From: Nocardioides anomalus
GTDB taxonomy: Bacteria; Actinomycetota; Actinomycetes; Propionibacteriales; Nocardioidaceae
NCBI RefSeq assembly: GCF_011046535.1
Contig: NZ_CP049257.1
Coordinates: 434,001-498,000 of the forward strand
Direction: 5' to 3'
DNA length: 64,000 bases
Shown here: one piece after another, positions 47,110 to 57,336 of the stretch
Numbering within the stretch: position 1 is the first letter of the stretch
How the letters are laid out: each line of letters starts with the position of its first letter
Program-made: the position numbers and the translations under genes
Notes under the pieces: model-generated
Told to the model about the DNA's origin: nothing
Databases searched by the model: none
Seen by the model: only the letters and a program-made list of their open reading frames with translations

Positions 47110-48120
47110 TCAACTAGCGAGGCGGTAGCCGACGCCTCTCACGGTCTCGATGACCGTGGGGCTGGCGGCGTCGTCGCCGAGCTTGGTGCGCAGGCTGGCG
47201 ATGTGGGCGTCGACCTGGCGCTTGTCGGCCTCGTTGACGAAGTGGCTGGTGATGTAGTTCTGTCCGCGCAGCGCGAGGACCAGGTCGGCCTTGGAGCGGA
47301 CCCGGCGACCGGTGTGCATGAGCGTGCTGAGCAGGTCGAACTCCTGCGGGCTGAGGTCCAGCGCGCGGCCCTGGTACGTCGTGCGGCCGGTCTGGGCGTC
47401 GAGCTTGATGCCGGCGTGCTCGAGGAGGCCGGTCGTGGCGCCGACGTACGCCGCGCCGGAGGCCACGGCGGGCTCGGGCAGCGGGGTGGCCGGCTCGGGC
47501 GCCGGCTCCCGGACGGGCAGCGGGGTGGGCGGCGGCGGGCCGGTGGGCTCGTCGACCGGGGCCACGTGGCGCGGGCCGGCGGGCGCGGCGGGGGCCGGCT
47601 CGGCGGCGGGCGGCGTGCCGAAGGCCGGGGTGGGCGGCAAGGGGTTCTCGCGGAGCTCGCGGGCGGCCTCGGTGGCCCAGCCGGTGGCCTCGGGCTTGGC
47701 GGCGGGGGCCGCGGCGGCACCGCCGGCGCCGTTGGCGGCCGGCCCGCCGAGGCGCATCCGGCGCAGCATGGCGTCGGCGCGGGCGCGCAGCTCGCGGGGG
47801 CGGAACGGCTTGACGAGGTAGTCGTCGGCGCCGGACTCGAAGCCCTGGATGATGTCGATCTCGCTGGCCATCGAGGTGACCATGATCAGGTAGGTGAGGC
47901 TGAACTCGCGGATCCGCTTGGTCACGGCGAAGCCGTCCATGCCGGGCATCTGCACGTCGCAGGTGGTGATCAGCGGGTCGTAGGTCCGCACCGCCTCGAT
48001 GCCGGACGGTCCGTCCTCGGCCGTGACGACCGTGAAGCCGGACTGGGTCAGCACCAGCTCGGTCAGCTCACGGGCGTCGACGTCGTCCTCGATCACGACG
48101 GCGTAGCGCTGCTCGGTCAC
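47110..48120 (-). CDS. OmpR-type response regulator with long Pro/Ala linker
   Basis: A 336-residue regulator. The receiver domain (1-120) has the acidic pair Glu11/Asp12, the phospho-acceptor Asp55 (TTCDVQMPGMDG) and Lys104 (YLVKPF). The C-terminal winged helix (about 235-336) reads LDLSPQEFDLLSTLMHTGRR, then FVNEADKRQVDAHIASLRTK and VRGVGYRL. Between them is an unusually long linker of about 110 residues, nearly all Pro, Ala and Glu. No histidine kinase gene is adjacent, so it is an orphan regulator with an unknown input. GTG start at 48120 with TACGCT six bases upstream. The gene ends beside the tandem repeat array. Confidence 0.9.
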   Translation of the reverse strand: MTEQRYAVVIEDDVDARELTELVLTQSGFTVVTAEDGPSGIEAVRTYDPLITTCDVQMPGMDGFAVTKRIREFSLTYLIMVTSMASEIDIIQGFESGADDYLVKPFRPRELRARADAMLRRMRLGGPAANGAGGAAAAPAAKPEATGWATEAARELRENPLPPTPAFGTPPAAEPAPAAPAGPRHVAPVDEPTGPPPPTPLPVREPAPEPATPLPEPAVASGAAYVGATTGLLEHAGIKLDAQTGRTTYQGRALDLSPQEFDLLSTLMHTGRRVRSKADLVLALRGQNYITSHFVNEADKRQVDAHIASLRTKLGDDAASPTVIETVRGVGYRLAS

Positions 48121-48126
48121 GGGACC

Positions 48127-48132
48127 AGCGTA
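48127..48132 (-). promoter_or_regulatory. -10 hexamer TACGCT of the response regulator gene
   Basis: On the minus strand TACGCT is followed by six bases and the GTG at 48120, the leaderless pattern. Confidence 0.5.
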
Positions 48133-48162
48133 TGCAACGACCAGCGGACTGGACCGGCTTTC

Positions 48163-49149
48163 CTACCATCCGGCGGCGGTGGCGAGCTCCACCGCGCGCT
48201 GCGGCCACAGCTGACCGGCCGCGGGACCGCCGTTGCAGGTCCCGTCGCTCTCGCCCGGCGGCTTGACCCAGACGTAGGCGTCGAGCGCGGTCCCGTCGTC
48301 GATGAAGCCCGGCTCGCGGCCCAGGGCCTGGCCCGAGGGGTTGCACCAGTCGGTCACGGCGCCCGCGCCGAGGCCGTTGCGGCCGGTGTCCACGACGTAG
48401 TGCGCGCCACCGAGCATGCCGCTCAGCTGCTCGGCGTACGCCGTCTCGGCGCTGGTGGGCTGGTAGTTCGACACGTTCACGCTGAAGCCGCGCGTACTCG
48501 CCACCCCGACCTGCTTGAGGAGCTCGGCGATCTGGTCGGCGGGCAGCCAGTCGGAGTGGCCCGCGTCGAGATAGGTCATCACGCCGGCGTGGTCGAGGGC
48601 GTCGACGGCCTGCTTGAGCAGCGGCACCCGCTGGTCGGCGACCCCGCACTGCACGGCACCCGGGAGCGCGTCCGGCTCGAGCACCACGACCGACGACGAG
48701 CCGGCCGCCTGAGCGATGGCATCCACCCACGGCTCGTAGGTCTCGGCGGTCAGCCCGCCGCTGGACAGCCCACCGGTGCAGTCGCGGTCGGGCACGCCGT
48801 AGACGACGAACACCGGGACCTCGTCCTGGTCCGCGGCCGCGGTGACCGCCTCGGTGACGTACGCCGCGACGTCGTCCGGGGTGGGGCTGCGTTCGGGGGT
48901 GAGCCAGATGCCGGTCGGAACGCCGTCCAGGCGGGTGAGCACGTCGCTGGCGTGCTGGTCGCCGTCCGCGGCGGCCTGCTTGGCCGCGGAGACCAGGGCC
49001 GGGTCCGGGGCGTCGTACTGCGCGCGCTCCTGGAACGGGTTCCCGCTGCCCAGCGGGGTCGGCTCCGCCGGGGTCGGGTCGTCTCCGCCCGGGCCGCACC
49101 CGGTGGTGACCCCGAGCACGACCGCGGCGAGCACCAGTCGTCGCAGCAC
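48163..49149 (-). CDS. glycoside hydrolase family 6 lipoprotein (endoglucanase-like)
   Basis: A 328-residue lipoprotein (LGVTTGC lipobox, Cys18) with a GH6 domain. Landmarks: FVVYGVPDRDC with the catalytic-acid region Asp, VVLEPDALPG, MTYLDAGHSDWL, GFSVNVSNYQP and VWVKPPGESDGTC near the C-terminus. GH6 enzymes cut beta-1,4-glucan by inversion. A lipid-anchored cellulase near a GT2 polymerase (43754) recalls synthase-plus-hydrolase pairs in which a glucanase trims a secreted beta-glucan. That link is inference; the genes are 2.9 kb apart and on opposite strands. Confidence 0.9.
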   Translation of the reverse strand: MLRRLVLAAVVLGVTTGCGPGGDDPTPAEPTPLGSGNPFQERAQYDAPDPALVSAAKQAAADGDQHASDVLTRLDGVPTGIWLTPERSPTPDDVAAYVTEAVTAAADQDEVPVFVVYGVPDRDCTGGLSSGGLTAETYEPWVDAIAQAAGSSSVVVLEPDALPGAVQCGVADQRVPLLKQAVDALDHAGVMTYLDAGHSDWLPADQIAELLKQVGVASTRGFSVNVSNYQPTSAETAYAEQLSGMLGGAHYVVDTGRNGLGAGAVTDWCNPSGQALGREPGFIDDGTALDAYVWVKPPGESDGTCNGGPAAGQLWPQRAVELATAAGW

Positions 49150-49220
49150 GCCCCCATGGTCTCCCGGCCCCGCGCGCCGCGGGGCCGAACCCCCGGATCC
49201 GGGAGCCTCGGCTGCGCGGG

Positions 49221-50201
49221 TCAGATCTTGCGCAGCCGCACGTAGCGCACCGAGTGGTCGGCGGACTTGCGGAGCACGAGCGTGGCCCGGGAGCGGGTGG
49301 GGAGCACGTTCTCGGCCAGGTTGGGCCCGTTGATGGAGTCCCAGATCCGGGTGGCCTCGGCCACGGCCTGGTCGCGCGAGAGCGCGCCGTACTTGGTGAA
49401 GTACGACCCCGGGTCGCGGAACGCGGTCTCGCGCAGCCGCAGGAAGCGCGAGACGTACCAGTCCTTGATGTCGGCGGTCTTGGCGTCGACGAAGACCGAG
49501 AAGTCGAAGAAGTCGCTGACCGCGAGGCCGGTGCGGCCGTCCTCGCGGGTGCGGGCCGGCTGGAGGACGTTGAGGCCCTCGATGATGACGATGTCGGGGT
49601 GCTCGACGCGGACCTTGTGGTCGGGCACCACGTCGTAGGTCAGGTGGTCGTAGAGCGGCGCCTCGACCTCGTCCTTGCCGGACTTGATGTCCACCACGAA
49701 GCGCAGCAGCGCGCGGCGGTCGTAGGACTCGGGGAACCCCTTGCGCTGCATCAGCCCGCGCCGCTGGAGCTCGGCGTTGGGGTAGAGGAAGCCGTCGGTG
49801 GTCACCAGCGCGACGTTGGGGTGCTCCGGCCAGTGCGCGAGCAGGTGCTGGAGCACGCGCGCGGTGGTCGACTTCCCGACCGCGACCGAGCCGGCCAGCC
49901 CGATCACGAACGGCGTGCGCGGGGGCGTGGCCCGGTGCAGGAACTCCTCCTGCTCACGGTGCAGCTGGCCGGCCTTCTCGACGTACAGGCTCAGCAGCCG
50001 GCTGATCGGCAGGTAGACGTCGCGGACCTCCTGGAGGTCCAGCTGCTCGCCCAGGCCGCGCAGCGCGGTGATCTCGGCCTCGGTCAGCGGGTCCTCGACC
50101 TGGTGGGCGAGGCGGGCCCACGCCTCCCGGTCGAGCTCGATGTACGGCGACGGCTCGTGCGAGCCGTCGTGACCGTGGCCAGGGCTCGAGCCGTGGGACA
50201 T
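49221..50201 (-). CDS. coaA: type I pantothenate kinase
   Basis: A 326-residue enzyme that phosphorylates pantothenate, the first step of coenzyme A synthesis. Walker A reads [38 protein letters not shown] and RKGFPESYD, then [20 protein letters not shown] and [17 protein letters not shown] match the family throughout. The ATG at 50201 is preceded by CACAAT seven bases upstream, so the mRNA may be leaderless. The N-terminal His/Gly/Ser-rich 20 residues are an ordinary variable extension. Divergent from glmS, 89 bases apart. Confidence 0.95.
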   Translation of the reverse strand: MSHGSSPGHGHDGSHEPSPYIELDREAWARLAHQVEDPLTEAEITALRGLGEQLDLQEVRDVYLPISRLLSLYVEKAGQLHREQEEFLHRATPPRTPFVIGLAGSVAVGKSTTARVLQHLLAHWPEHPNVALVTTDGFLYPNAELQRRGLMQRKGFPESYDRRALLRFVVDIKSGKDEVEAPLYDHLTYDVVPDHKVRVEHPDIVIIEGLNVLQPARTREDGRTGLAVSDFFDFSVFVDAKTADIKDWYVSRFLRLRETAFRDPGSYFTKYGALSRDQAVAEATRIWDSINGPNLAENVLPTRSRATLVLRKSADHSVRYVRLRKI

Positions 50202-50208
50202 GCGCGGG

Positions 50209-50214
50209 ATTGTG
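50209..50214 (-). promoter_or_regulatory. -10 hexamer CACAAT of coaA
   Basis: On the minus strand CACAAT is followed by seven bases and ATG 50201; no ribosome-binding sequence lies between. Confidence 0.45.
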
Positions 50215-50290
50215 TCAGCCGTCCGCGGGTGCGGGCCGGCGGCCCCGGCCTCAGCGGGATCAGCGCCCGGGCTCAGTAGCATGGGGATCC

Positions 50291-52162
<1,872 letters not shown>

Positions 52163-52183
52163 GCTCGCCTTGGTGACCGGGCC

Positions 52184-52534
52184 GTGATCGTCGGGGTGGG
52201 CATCGACGTGGTCGACATCGCGCGGTTCGGCGAGTCGCTGTCGCGCACGCCCGGACTGGGCCCGCGCCTGTTCACGCCCGGTGAGCTCGACCGGCCGCTG
52301 GCCTCGCTGGCCGCGCGGTTCGCCGCCAAGGAGGCGCTGGCCAAGGCGCTGGGCGCTCCCCGCGGCCTGCGCTGGCAGGACGCCGAGGTGGTCTCGGAGT
52401 CCTCCGGGCGCCCGCTGTTCGAGCTGCGCGGCACGGTGCGGGCGCGCGCCGACGAGCTCGGCGCCGCGTCGGTGCACCTCTCGCTCTCCCACGACGCCGG
52501 CATCGCCTCGGCCGTCGTGGTCCTCGAGGGCTGA
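52184..52534 (+). CDS. acpS: holo-[acyl-carrier-protein] synthase
   Basis: A 116-residue 4'-phosphopantetheinyl transferase of the AcpS type. It moves phosphopantetheine from CoA to acyl carrier protein. [12 protein letters not shown] holds the metal-binding Asp8 and [12 protein letters not shown] the metal-binding Glu, and [15 protein letters not shown] forms the C-terminal strand. The GTG start at 52184 is 21 bases after glmS. Size and motifs are normal for the family. Confidence 0.95.
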   Translation: MIVGVGIDVVDIARFGESLSRTPGLGPRLFTPGELDRPLASLAARFAAKEALAKALGAPRGLRWQDAEVVSESSGRPLFELRGTVRARADELGAASVHLSLSHDAGIASAVVVLEG

Positions 52535-52544
52535 GCCGGCCGCC

Positions 52545-52550
52545 TAGGCT
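52545..52550 (+). promoter_or_regulatory. -10 hexamer TAGGCT inside the glmS operon
   Basis: TAGGCT lies six bases before GTG 52557, so an internal leaderless transcript may start here. Confidence 0.5.
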
Positions 52551-52556
52551 GAGGCG

Positions 52557-52859
52557 GTGAGCGACGAGTTCCGCCCGATCGAGGTCGTCGACGTGGGGCG
52601 GGGCGAGCCGCGGCCCGCCCGGCCGCCGCGCGACCGCACCGGCGTCCTGCTCTCCCTCATCGCGGTCGGGGTGTTCCTGGGTGCCGGCGCCTCGGCGTAC
52701 ACCGCGTGGACGGTGTACGGCGAGCGCGCCGACCAGCGGGCCCTCAACTGCGCCTTCGTCACCGCTCGCGACGGGGGCGACCCACGCAGCTACGACGACC
52801 TGTCGGACTACGAGCAGCACATCGCCGACGCGCTCGACTGCGACATCGAGGGGCGCTGA
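52557..52859 (+). CDS. small single-pass membrane protein of unknown function
   Basis: A 100-residue protein: about 28 mostly polar residues with basic ones before the membrane (RPARPPRDR), one helix at about 29-50 (GVLLSLIAVGVFLGAGASAY), and an outside part of 50 residues with two cysteines (LNCAFV, LDCDIE) that could form a disulfide. It is fixed between acpS and nnr in the operon. No domain is recognised. Its position in a cell-wall precursor operon suggests an envelope role, without direct evidence. Confidence 0.75.
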   Translation: MSDEFRPIEVVDVGRGEPRPARPPRDRTGVLLSLIAVGVFLGAGASAYTAWTVYGERADQRALNCAFVTARDGGDPRSYDDLSDYEQHIADALDCDIEGR

Positions 52860-52860
52860 C

Positions 52861-54231
52861 GTGCTCCACGCGCACACCGTCGAGCAGGTCCGGGCGGCCG
52901 AGGCGGAGCTGATGGCGCGGCTGCCCGAGGGCACGCTCATGCAGCGGGCCGCGGCGGGGCTGGCCGCGGCGGTGCTGGACCTCCTCGGCTCGGCGTACGG
53001 GCGGCGGGTGCTGCTCCTCGTCGGCTCCGGCGACAACGGCGGCGACGCGCTGTTCGCCGGCGCGCTGCTGGCCCGGCGCGGGGTGGCGGTCGAGGCCTGG
53101 CTGCTGTCGTCGCGGGCCCACGAGGGCGGACTGGCGGCGCTGCTCCGGGCCGGCGGCCGCCGCGTCGACCGGCCCTCGCGCCGACCTGAGGTGGTGCTCG
53201 ACGGGATCGTGGGGATCGGCGGTCGGGGCGGCCTGCGGTCCGAGGCGGCCGACGCGCTCAAGCTGCTGCACGGCGTACCCGTGGTCGCGGTCGACGCCCC
53301 CAGTGGCGTCGACGTCGACACCGGCGAGGTCGACGGCGACCACGTCGAGGCCGCGGTCACGGTGACCTTCGGGACCCGCAAGGTCTGCCACCTCGTCGAC
53401 CCGGCCGCCCAGGCGTGCGGCGCGGTCCACCTGGTCGACATCGGGCTGACCCTGCCGGAGCCGGCGGTCGAGGCGCTCCAGCCCGAGGACGTCGCGGCGC
53501 TGCTGCCGCGGCCGGGGCTGGAGAGCCAGAAGTACGCCCGCGGGGTCGTCGGTGTGCGCGCCGGCAGCGCGGAGTACCCCGGCGCCGCCCTGCTCAGCGT
53601 CTCCGGCGCGAACACCGGGCTGTGCGGCATGGTGCGCTACGTCGGCGAGGAGGCCGTCGCGCACACCGTGCGCGAGCAGCACCCCGAGGTCGTCGGCGCC
53701 GGACGGGTCCAGGCGTGGGTCGTCGGCTCCGGCGGCGGCGAGCACGCCGGCGACGAGCTGCGCGCGGCGCTCGAGCACGGCGTCCCGGTCGTGGCCGACG
53801 CCGACGCGCTGTCGCACGTCGAGCCCGGCCAGGCCGCGGTGCTCACCCCGCACGCCGGCGAGCTCGCGGCCATGCTGGACGAGGAGCGCGACGACGTGGA
53901 GGCGCGGCCGCTGCACTTCGCGCGGCTGGCCGCCGAGCGCTACGACGCGGTCGTGCTGCTCAAGGGCCGGCGCACGGTCATCGCCCGCCCCGACGGGCGC
54001 ACCCGCGTCAACACCACCGGTCCGTCCTGGCTGGCCACCGCCGGCGCGGGCGACGTGCTCGGCGGCCTGGTCGGCGCGCTGCTGGCCGCCGGGCTGCCGG
54101 CGTACGACGCCGCGAGCGTGGGCGCCTGGCTGCACGGCGCGGCCGCCACGCTGGCTTCCGACGGCGGTCCGATCACCGCGAGCGAGGTGGCGCTGGCGGT
54201 CCCCGAGGTCGTGCGCGAGGTGCTCGGGTGA
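52861..54231 (+). CDS. nnr: bifunctional NAD(P)H-hydrate epimerase / ADP-dependent dehydratase
   Basis: A 456-residue fusion that repairs damaged NAD(P)H hydrates. The N-terminal YjeF epimerase half (1-200) has LMQRAAAGLAAAVLDLLG, LLLVGSGDNGGDALFAGALL and VVAVDAPSGVDVDTGE. The C-terminal ribokinase-like dehydratase half (215-456) has KYARGVVGVRAGSAEYPGAA, LTPHAGELAAML, VVLLKGRRTVIA and the catalytic GAGDVLGGLVGALLAAGLP. The GTG start at 52861 comes one base after the previous stop. The alr start overlaps its stop (GTGA), a typical actinobacterial nnr-alr order. Confidence 0.94.
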   Translation: MLHAHTVEQVRAAEAELMARLPEGTLMQRAAAGLAAAVLDLLGSAYGRRVLLLVGSGDNGGDALFAGALLARRGVAVEAWLLSSRAHEGGLAALLRAGGRRVDRPSRRPEVVLDGIVGIGGRGGLRSEAADALKLLHGVPVVAVDAPSGVDVDTGEVDGDHVEAAVTVTFGTRKVCHLVDPAAQACGAVHLVDIGLTLPEPAVEALQPEDVAALLPRPGLESQKYARGVVGVRAGSAEYPGAALLSVSGANTGLCGMVRYVGEEAVAHTVREQHPEVVGAGRVQAWVVGSGGGEHAGDELRAALEHGVPVVADADALSHVEPGQAAVLTPHAGELAAMLDEERDDVEARPLHFARLAAERYDAVVLLKGRRTVIARPDGRTRVNTTGPSWLATAGAGDVLGGLVGALLAAGLPAYDAASVGAWLHGAAATLASDGGPITASEVALAVPEVVREVLG

Positions 54232-55331
54232 GCCCCGAGCTCGTCGTCGACCTGGCCGCGATCCGGCACAACGTGCGGGTGCTCAAGGAGCTCACCGGCA
54301 CGGCGATGATGACGGTGGTCAAGGCCGACGGCTACGGACACGGCCTGGCCGAGGCGGCCCGGGCCGCGCGCGAGGGTGGCGCCGACTGGATCGGGGTCGC
54401 CACCATCGCCGAGGCGGTCGCGCTGCGCGAGTCCGGCGACACCGGTCGCGCGCTGTGCTGGCTCACGACGCCCGGCGACGACTGGGCCGCGGCCATCTCC
54501 CGCGACGTGGACGTCACGGTGTACTCCGAGGCCGCGCTCATCGAGGTGCTGGCCACCGGTCTCGACGCCCGCGTGCAGATCAAGGTGGACACCGGCCTGC
54601 ACCGCGGCGGCGCGCCCCGCGCCCAGTGGGAGGGGCTGTTCGCCCGGGCCGCGGCCGAGGGCGTGCGCGTGACCGGGCTGTGGACGCACTTCTCCAGCAG
54701 CGACGAGCCGGACGACCCGGCCAACGACGACCAGGAGCGCGCCTTCGACGAGGCGCTCGCCCTGGCCCGCCGGCACGGGCTGGACCCGGAGGTGACGCAC
54801 CTGGCCAACTCGGCCGCGGCCATCCTGCGCCCGAGCGCGCGGCGTGACCTGGTGCGCTGCGGCATCGCGTCGTACGGCCTGGACCCGGCGCCCGGCCACA
54901 CCCCCGACCTCGGCCTGCGCCCGGCCATGACCGCGCGAGCCCATCTGGCCCTGGTCAAGGCCGTCGACGCCGGGGACGCGGTCTCCTACGGCCGGACCTG
55001 GACGGCCTCCCGGCCCACCACCCTGGGGCTGGTCCCCGCCGGATACGGCGACGGGCTCCCGCGCGTCGGCGGCAACCACGCCGAGGTCTGGGTGGCCGGC
55101 CGGCGCCGGCCGGTCCGCGGCCGGATCTGCATGGACCAGCTGGTCGTCGACCTCGACGGCGACGACCCGGGCGCCGGCGCCGAGGTGGTCGTCTTCGGGC
55201 CCGGCGACCACGGCGAGCCCACCGCGCAGGACTGGGCCGAGGCCTGCGGGACGATCAGCTACGAGATCGTGACCAGGATCGGGGGCCGGTTCACCCGGAC
55301 CTACGTCGACACCGACAGACTTGGCCCATGA
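54228..55331 (+). CDS. alr: alanine racemase
   Basis: A 367-residue PLP enzyme that turns L-alanine into D-alanine for peptidoglycan. The PLP lysine is Lys32 in VVKADGYGHG. VDTGLHRGG and THFSSSDEPDD follow in the barrel, and the second catalytic base Tyr is in VSYGRTW at about residue 250. RGRICMDQLVVDL near 300 is the conserved C-terminal segment. The GTG start overlaps the nnr stop, and its own stop overlaps the start of the hydrolase gene (ATGA). Confidence 0.96.
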   Translation: MSPELVVDLAAIRHNVRVLKELTGTAMMTVVKADGYGHGLAEAARAAREGGADWIGVATIAEAVALRESGDTGRALCWLTTPGDDWAAAISRDVDVTVYSEAALIEVLATGLDARVQIKVDTGLHRGGAPRAQWEGLFARAAAEGVRVTGLWTHFSSSDEPDDPANDDQERAFDEALALARRHGLDPEVTHLANSAAAILRPSARRDLVRCGIASYGLDPAPGHTPDLGLRPAMTARAHLALVKAVDAGDAVSYGRTWTASRPTTLGLVPAGYGDGLPRVGGNHAEVWVAGRRRPVRGRICMDQLVVDLDGDDPGAGAEVVVFGPGDHGEPTAQDWAEACGTISYEIVTRIGGRFTRTYVDTDRLGP

Positions 55332-56383
55332 GCGCCCGCCGTCGCATCCTCGGGGCCGCCGCGGGCGCGGTCGGCCTGGCCGCGGCCGGCGCCGCGTTCG
55401 GCGTACGCCGCCAGGACCGCGCCATCGGCCGCCGCCGTGTGGACAGCACGCCGTTCGGGAGCCTGCACAGCAAGCCGTTGACGGTGGTCGCCGAGGACGG
55501 CGTACCCCTCCACGTCGAGGTCGACGAGCTCGAGCACGGCGCCGCGTCGAGCCCGCTCACGGTCGTGTTCTGTCACGGCTACGCGCTCAACCTGGACTGC
55601 TGGCACTTCCAGCGCGCGGCGTACCGCGGCCTGGTCCGCGCCGTCTACTACGACCAGCGCTCGCACGGCCGCTCCGGACGCTCGCCCGACGGCCACGCCA
55701 CCATCGACCAGCTCGGCCGCGACCTGCAGACCGTCCTCGACCACGTCGTGCCCGACGGGCCGGTCGTCCTGGTCGGTCACTCGATGGGCGGCATGACGGT
55801 CGTGGCGTACGCCGAGCAGCACCCCGAGGCCTTCGGCGACCGGGTCGTCGGCGTCGGGCTGATCTCGACCACCGCCGGCGGCCTGGACCCGAGCCGGGTC
55901 CTGCTGCCCCTGCTGCCGGCCAAGCTCGGTGGCGAGCTGGCCAACCGCACCATCCGGACGCTCGCACGCCGACACCAGCTCGTCGACGGCGCCCGCCGCG
56001 CCGGCCGCAGCGTGGCGCGGGTGGCCACCGACCTGTTCGCGTTCGGCGACGAGGTGCCGGCGGCGTACGTCGACTTCGTCGACCACATGCTCTCCAGCAC
56101 GCCGTTCGAGGTGGTCGCGGAGTTCTTCCCGAGCTTCCGCAGCCTGGACAAGTTCGACGCCGTCGAGGTGATGGGCCGCGTGCCCACCACCATCATCTGC
56201 GGGACCTCCGACCGGCTGACCTCCATCGGCCACAGCCGCAAGCTCCACGCACGCATCCAGGGCTCGACGCTGCTTGAGTGCGAGGGCGCCGGCCACCTGG
56301 TCCTGCTCGAGCGGCACGGCCAGGTCAACGCCGCCCTCGACCAGCTGCTCTCCGCCGCCGCCGAGCGGGTGGGGCACCCGTGA
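55328..56383 (+). CDS. alpha/beta hydrolase
   Basis: A 351-residue alpha/beta-fold hydrolase with an N-terminal hydrophobic segment (about 8-25) that may anchor it to the membrane. The oxyanion segment is VVFCHGYALNLDCWHFQ, the nucleophile elbow GHSMGG (Ser near 150), an acid lies in CGTSDRLTSIGHS and the base in GAGHLVLLERH. This gene is regularly placed between alr and tsaE in actinobacteria; its substrate is unknown. Its start overlaps the alr stop, and the next gene's GTG overlaps its own stop. Confidence 0.9.
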   Translation: MSARRRILGAAAGAVGLAAAGAAFGVRRQDRAIGRRRVDSTPFGSLHSKPLTVVAEDGVPLHVEVDELEHGAASSPLTVVFCHGYALNLDCWHFQRAAYRGLVRAVYYDQRSHGRSGRSPDGHATIDQLGRDLQTVLDHVVPDGPVVLVGHSMGGMTVVAYAEQHPEAFGDRVVGVGLISTTAGGLDPSRVLLPLLPAKLGGELANRTIRTLARRHQLVDGARRAGRSVARVATDLFAFGDEVPAAYVDFVDHMLSSTPFEVVAEFFPSFRSLDKFDAVEVMGRVPTTIICGTSDRLTSIGHSRKLHARIQGSTLLECEGAGHLVLLERHGQVNAALDQLLSAAAERVGHP

Positions 56384-57336
56384 GCGCCCCCGACCGCTCG
56401 TCGGGCGCCCCCGACGCGGTCGTCGCCGTCGAGCGCGTCGGCCCCGAGGCGGCCGCAATCGTCCACGACGTGGTGCACGCCGCCTTCAGCGCCCGCCCGC
56501 CGCTCGACCCGCCGGCCGCCGCGCTGGCCGAGACGCCCGCCCAGCTCGAGCGACACCTGGCCGAGCACGGCGGCCTCCTCGCCCGCGTCGACGGCGAGCC
56601 CGCCGGCGCCCTGGTGCTCGACCCCTCCGGCTCGACGATGTACCTGCGTCGCGTCGGCGTCGTACCCGCCCTCCAGCACCACGGCATCGCCGCCGTCCTC
56701 ATCGACGCCGCCGTCGAGGCCGCCGACGGCTACGACGACCTCACCGTCGTCGCCCGCGAGGAGCTGCCCGCGACCATCGCGTTCTGGGAGCGCCAGGGCT
56801 TCCGCGAGATCGGCCGCCGCTCGCCGAACGTCGAGCTGCGCCGCCCCCTGCGCACCGCGGTCTACCAGGCTCCCGACGCCGAGGCCATGCGCGGCCTCGG
56901 CCGTTCCGTGGCCGGTCAGCTCCGCCCCGGCGACCTGCTCGTGCTCACCGGTTCCCTCGGCGCCGGCAAGACGACGTTCACCCAGGGCCTCGGCGCCGGC
57001 CTCGGCGTCCGCGGCCAGGTCACCTCGCCGACGTTCGTCATCGCCCGCGTCCACCCGAGCGAGATCGGCGGCCCGCCGCTGGTCCACGTCGACGCCTACC
57101 GGCTCGGTGGCGTGGCCGAGCTCGACGACCTGGACCTCGACACCTCCCTCGATGACGCCGTCACCGTCGTCGAGTGGGGCGAGGGCATCGCCGAGGGGCT
57201 CTCCGAGAGCCGGCTCGAGGTCAACATCGTGCGCGGCGAGGCGGGTGACGACGAAGGCGCCGACGAGCACCGCCGCGTCGAGATCACCCCCGTCGGCCCG
57301 CGCTGGCACGCGCTGTCGTTCCGGGGGCTCGGGTGA
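56380..57336 (+). CDS. tsaE: GNAT domain fused to tRNA t6A ATPase TsaE
   Basis: A 318-residue two-part protein. Residues 15-160 form a GNAT-like acetyltransferase part (YLRRVGVVPALQHHGIAAVL, then AFWERQGFREIG). Residues 165-318 form TsaE: Walker A GSLGAGKTTFTQG at 191-203, TSPTFVIARVHP, HVDAYRLGG and VEWGEGIAEGL. TsaE drives the TsaB-TsaD complex that makes threonylcarbamoyl-adenosine in tRNA. The fused GNAT is an addition to the usual 150-residue TsaE; its target is unknown. tsaB, rimI and tsaD follow, with a metallophosphoesterase gene placed between. Confidence 0.93.
   Translation: MSAPDRSSGAPDAVVAVERVGPEAAAIVHDVVHAAFSARPPLDPPAAALAETPAQLERHLAEHGGLLARVDGEPAGALVLDPSGSTMYLRRVGVVPALQHHGIAAVLIDAAVEAADGYDDLTVVAREELPATIAFWERQGFREIGRRSPNVELRRPLRTAVYQAPDAEAMRGLGRSVAGQLRPGDLLVLTGSLGAGKTTFTQGLGAGLGVRGQVTSPTFVIARVHPSEIGGPPLVHVDAYRLGGVAELDDLDLDTSLDDAVTVVEWGEGIAEGLSESRLEVNIVRGEAGDDEGADEHRRVEITPVGPRWHALSFRGLG

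Noticed and set aside
45211-47113. Long minus-strand frames through the tandem repeat array (repeating RLGAPNRPACRPERALGEPG)
   Set aside because: Two minus-strand frames run right across the array and a third across most of it, simply because the unit lacks stops. The 487-base block is not a multiple of three, so no single protein repeat is kept.
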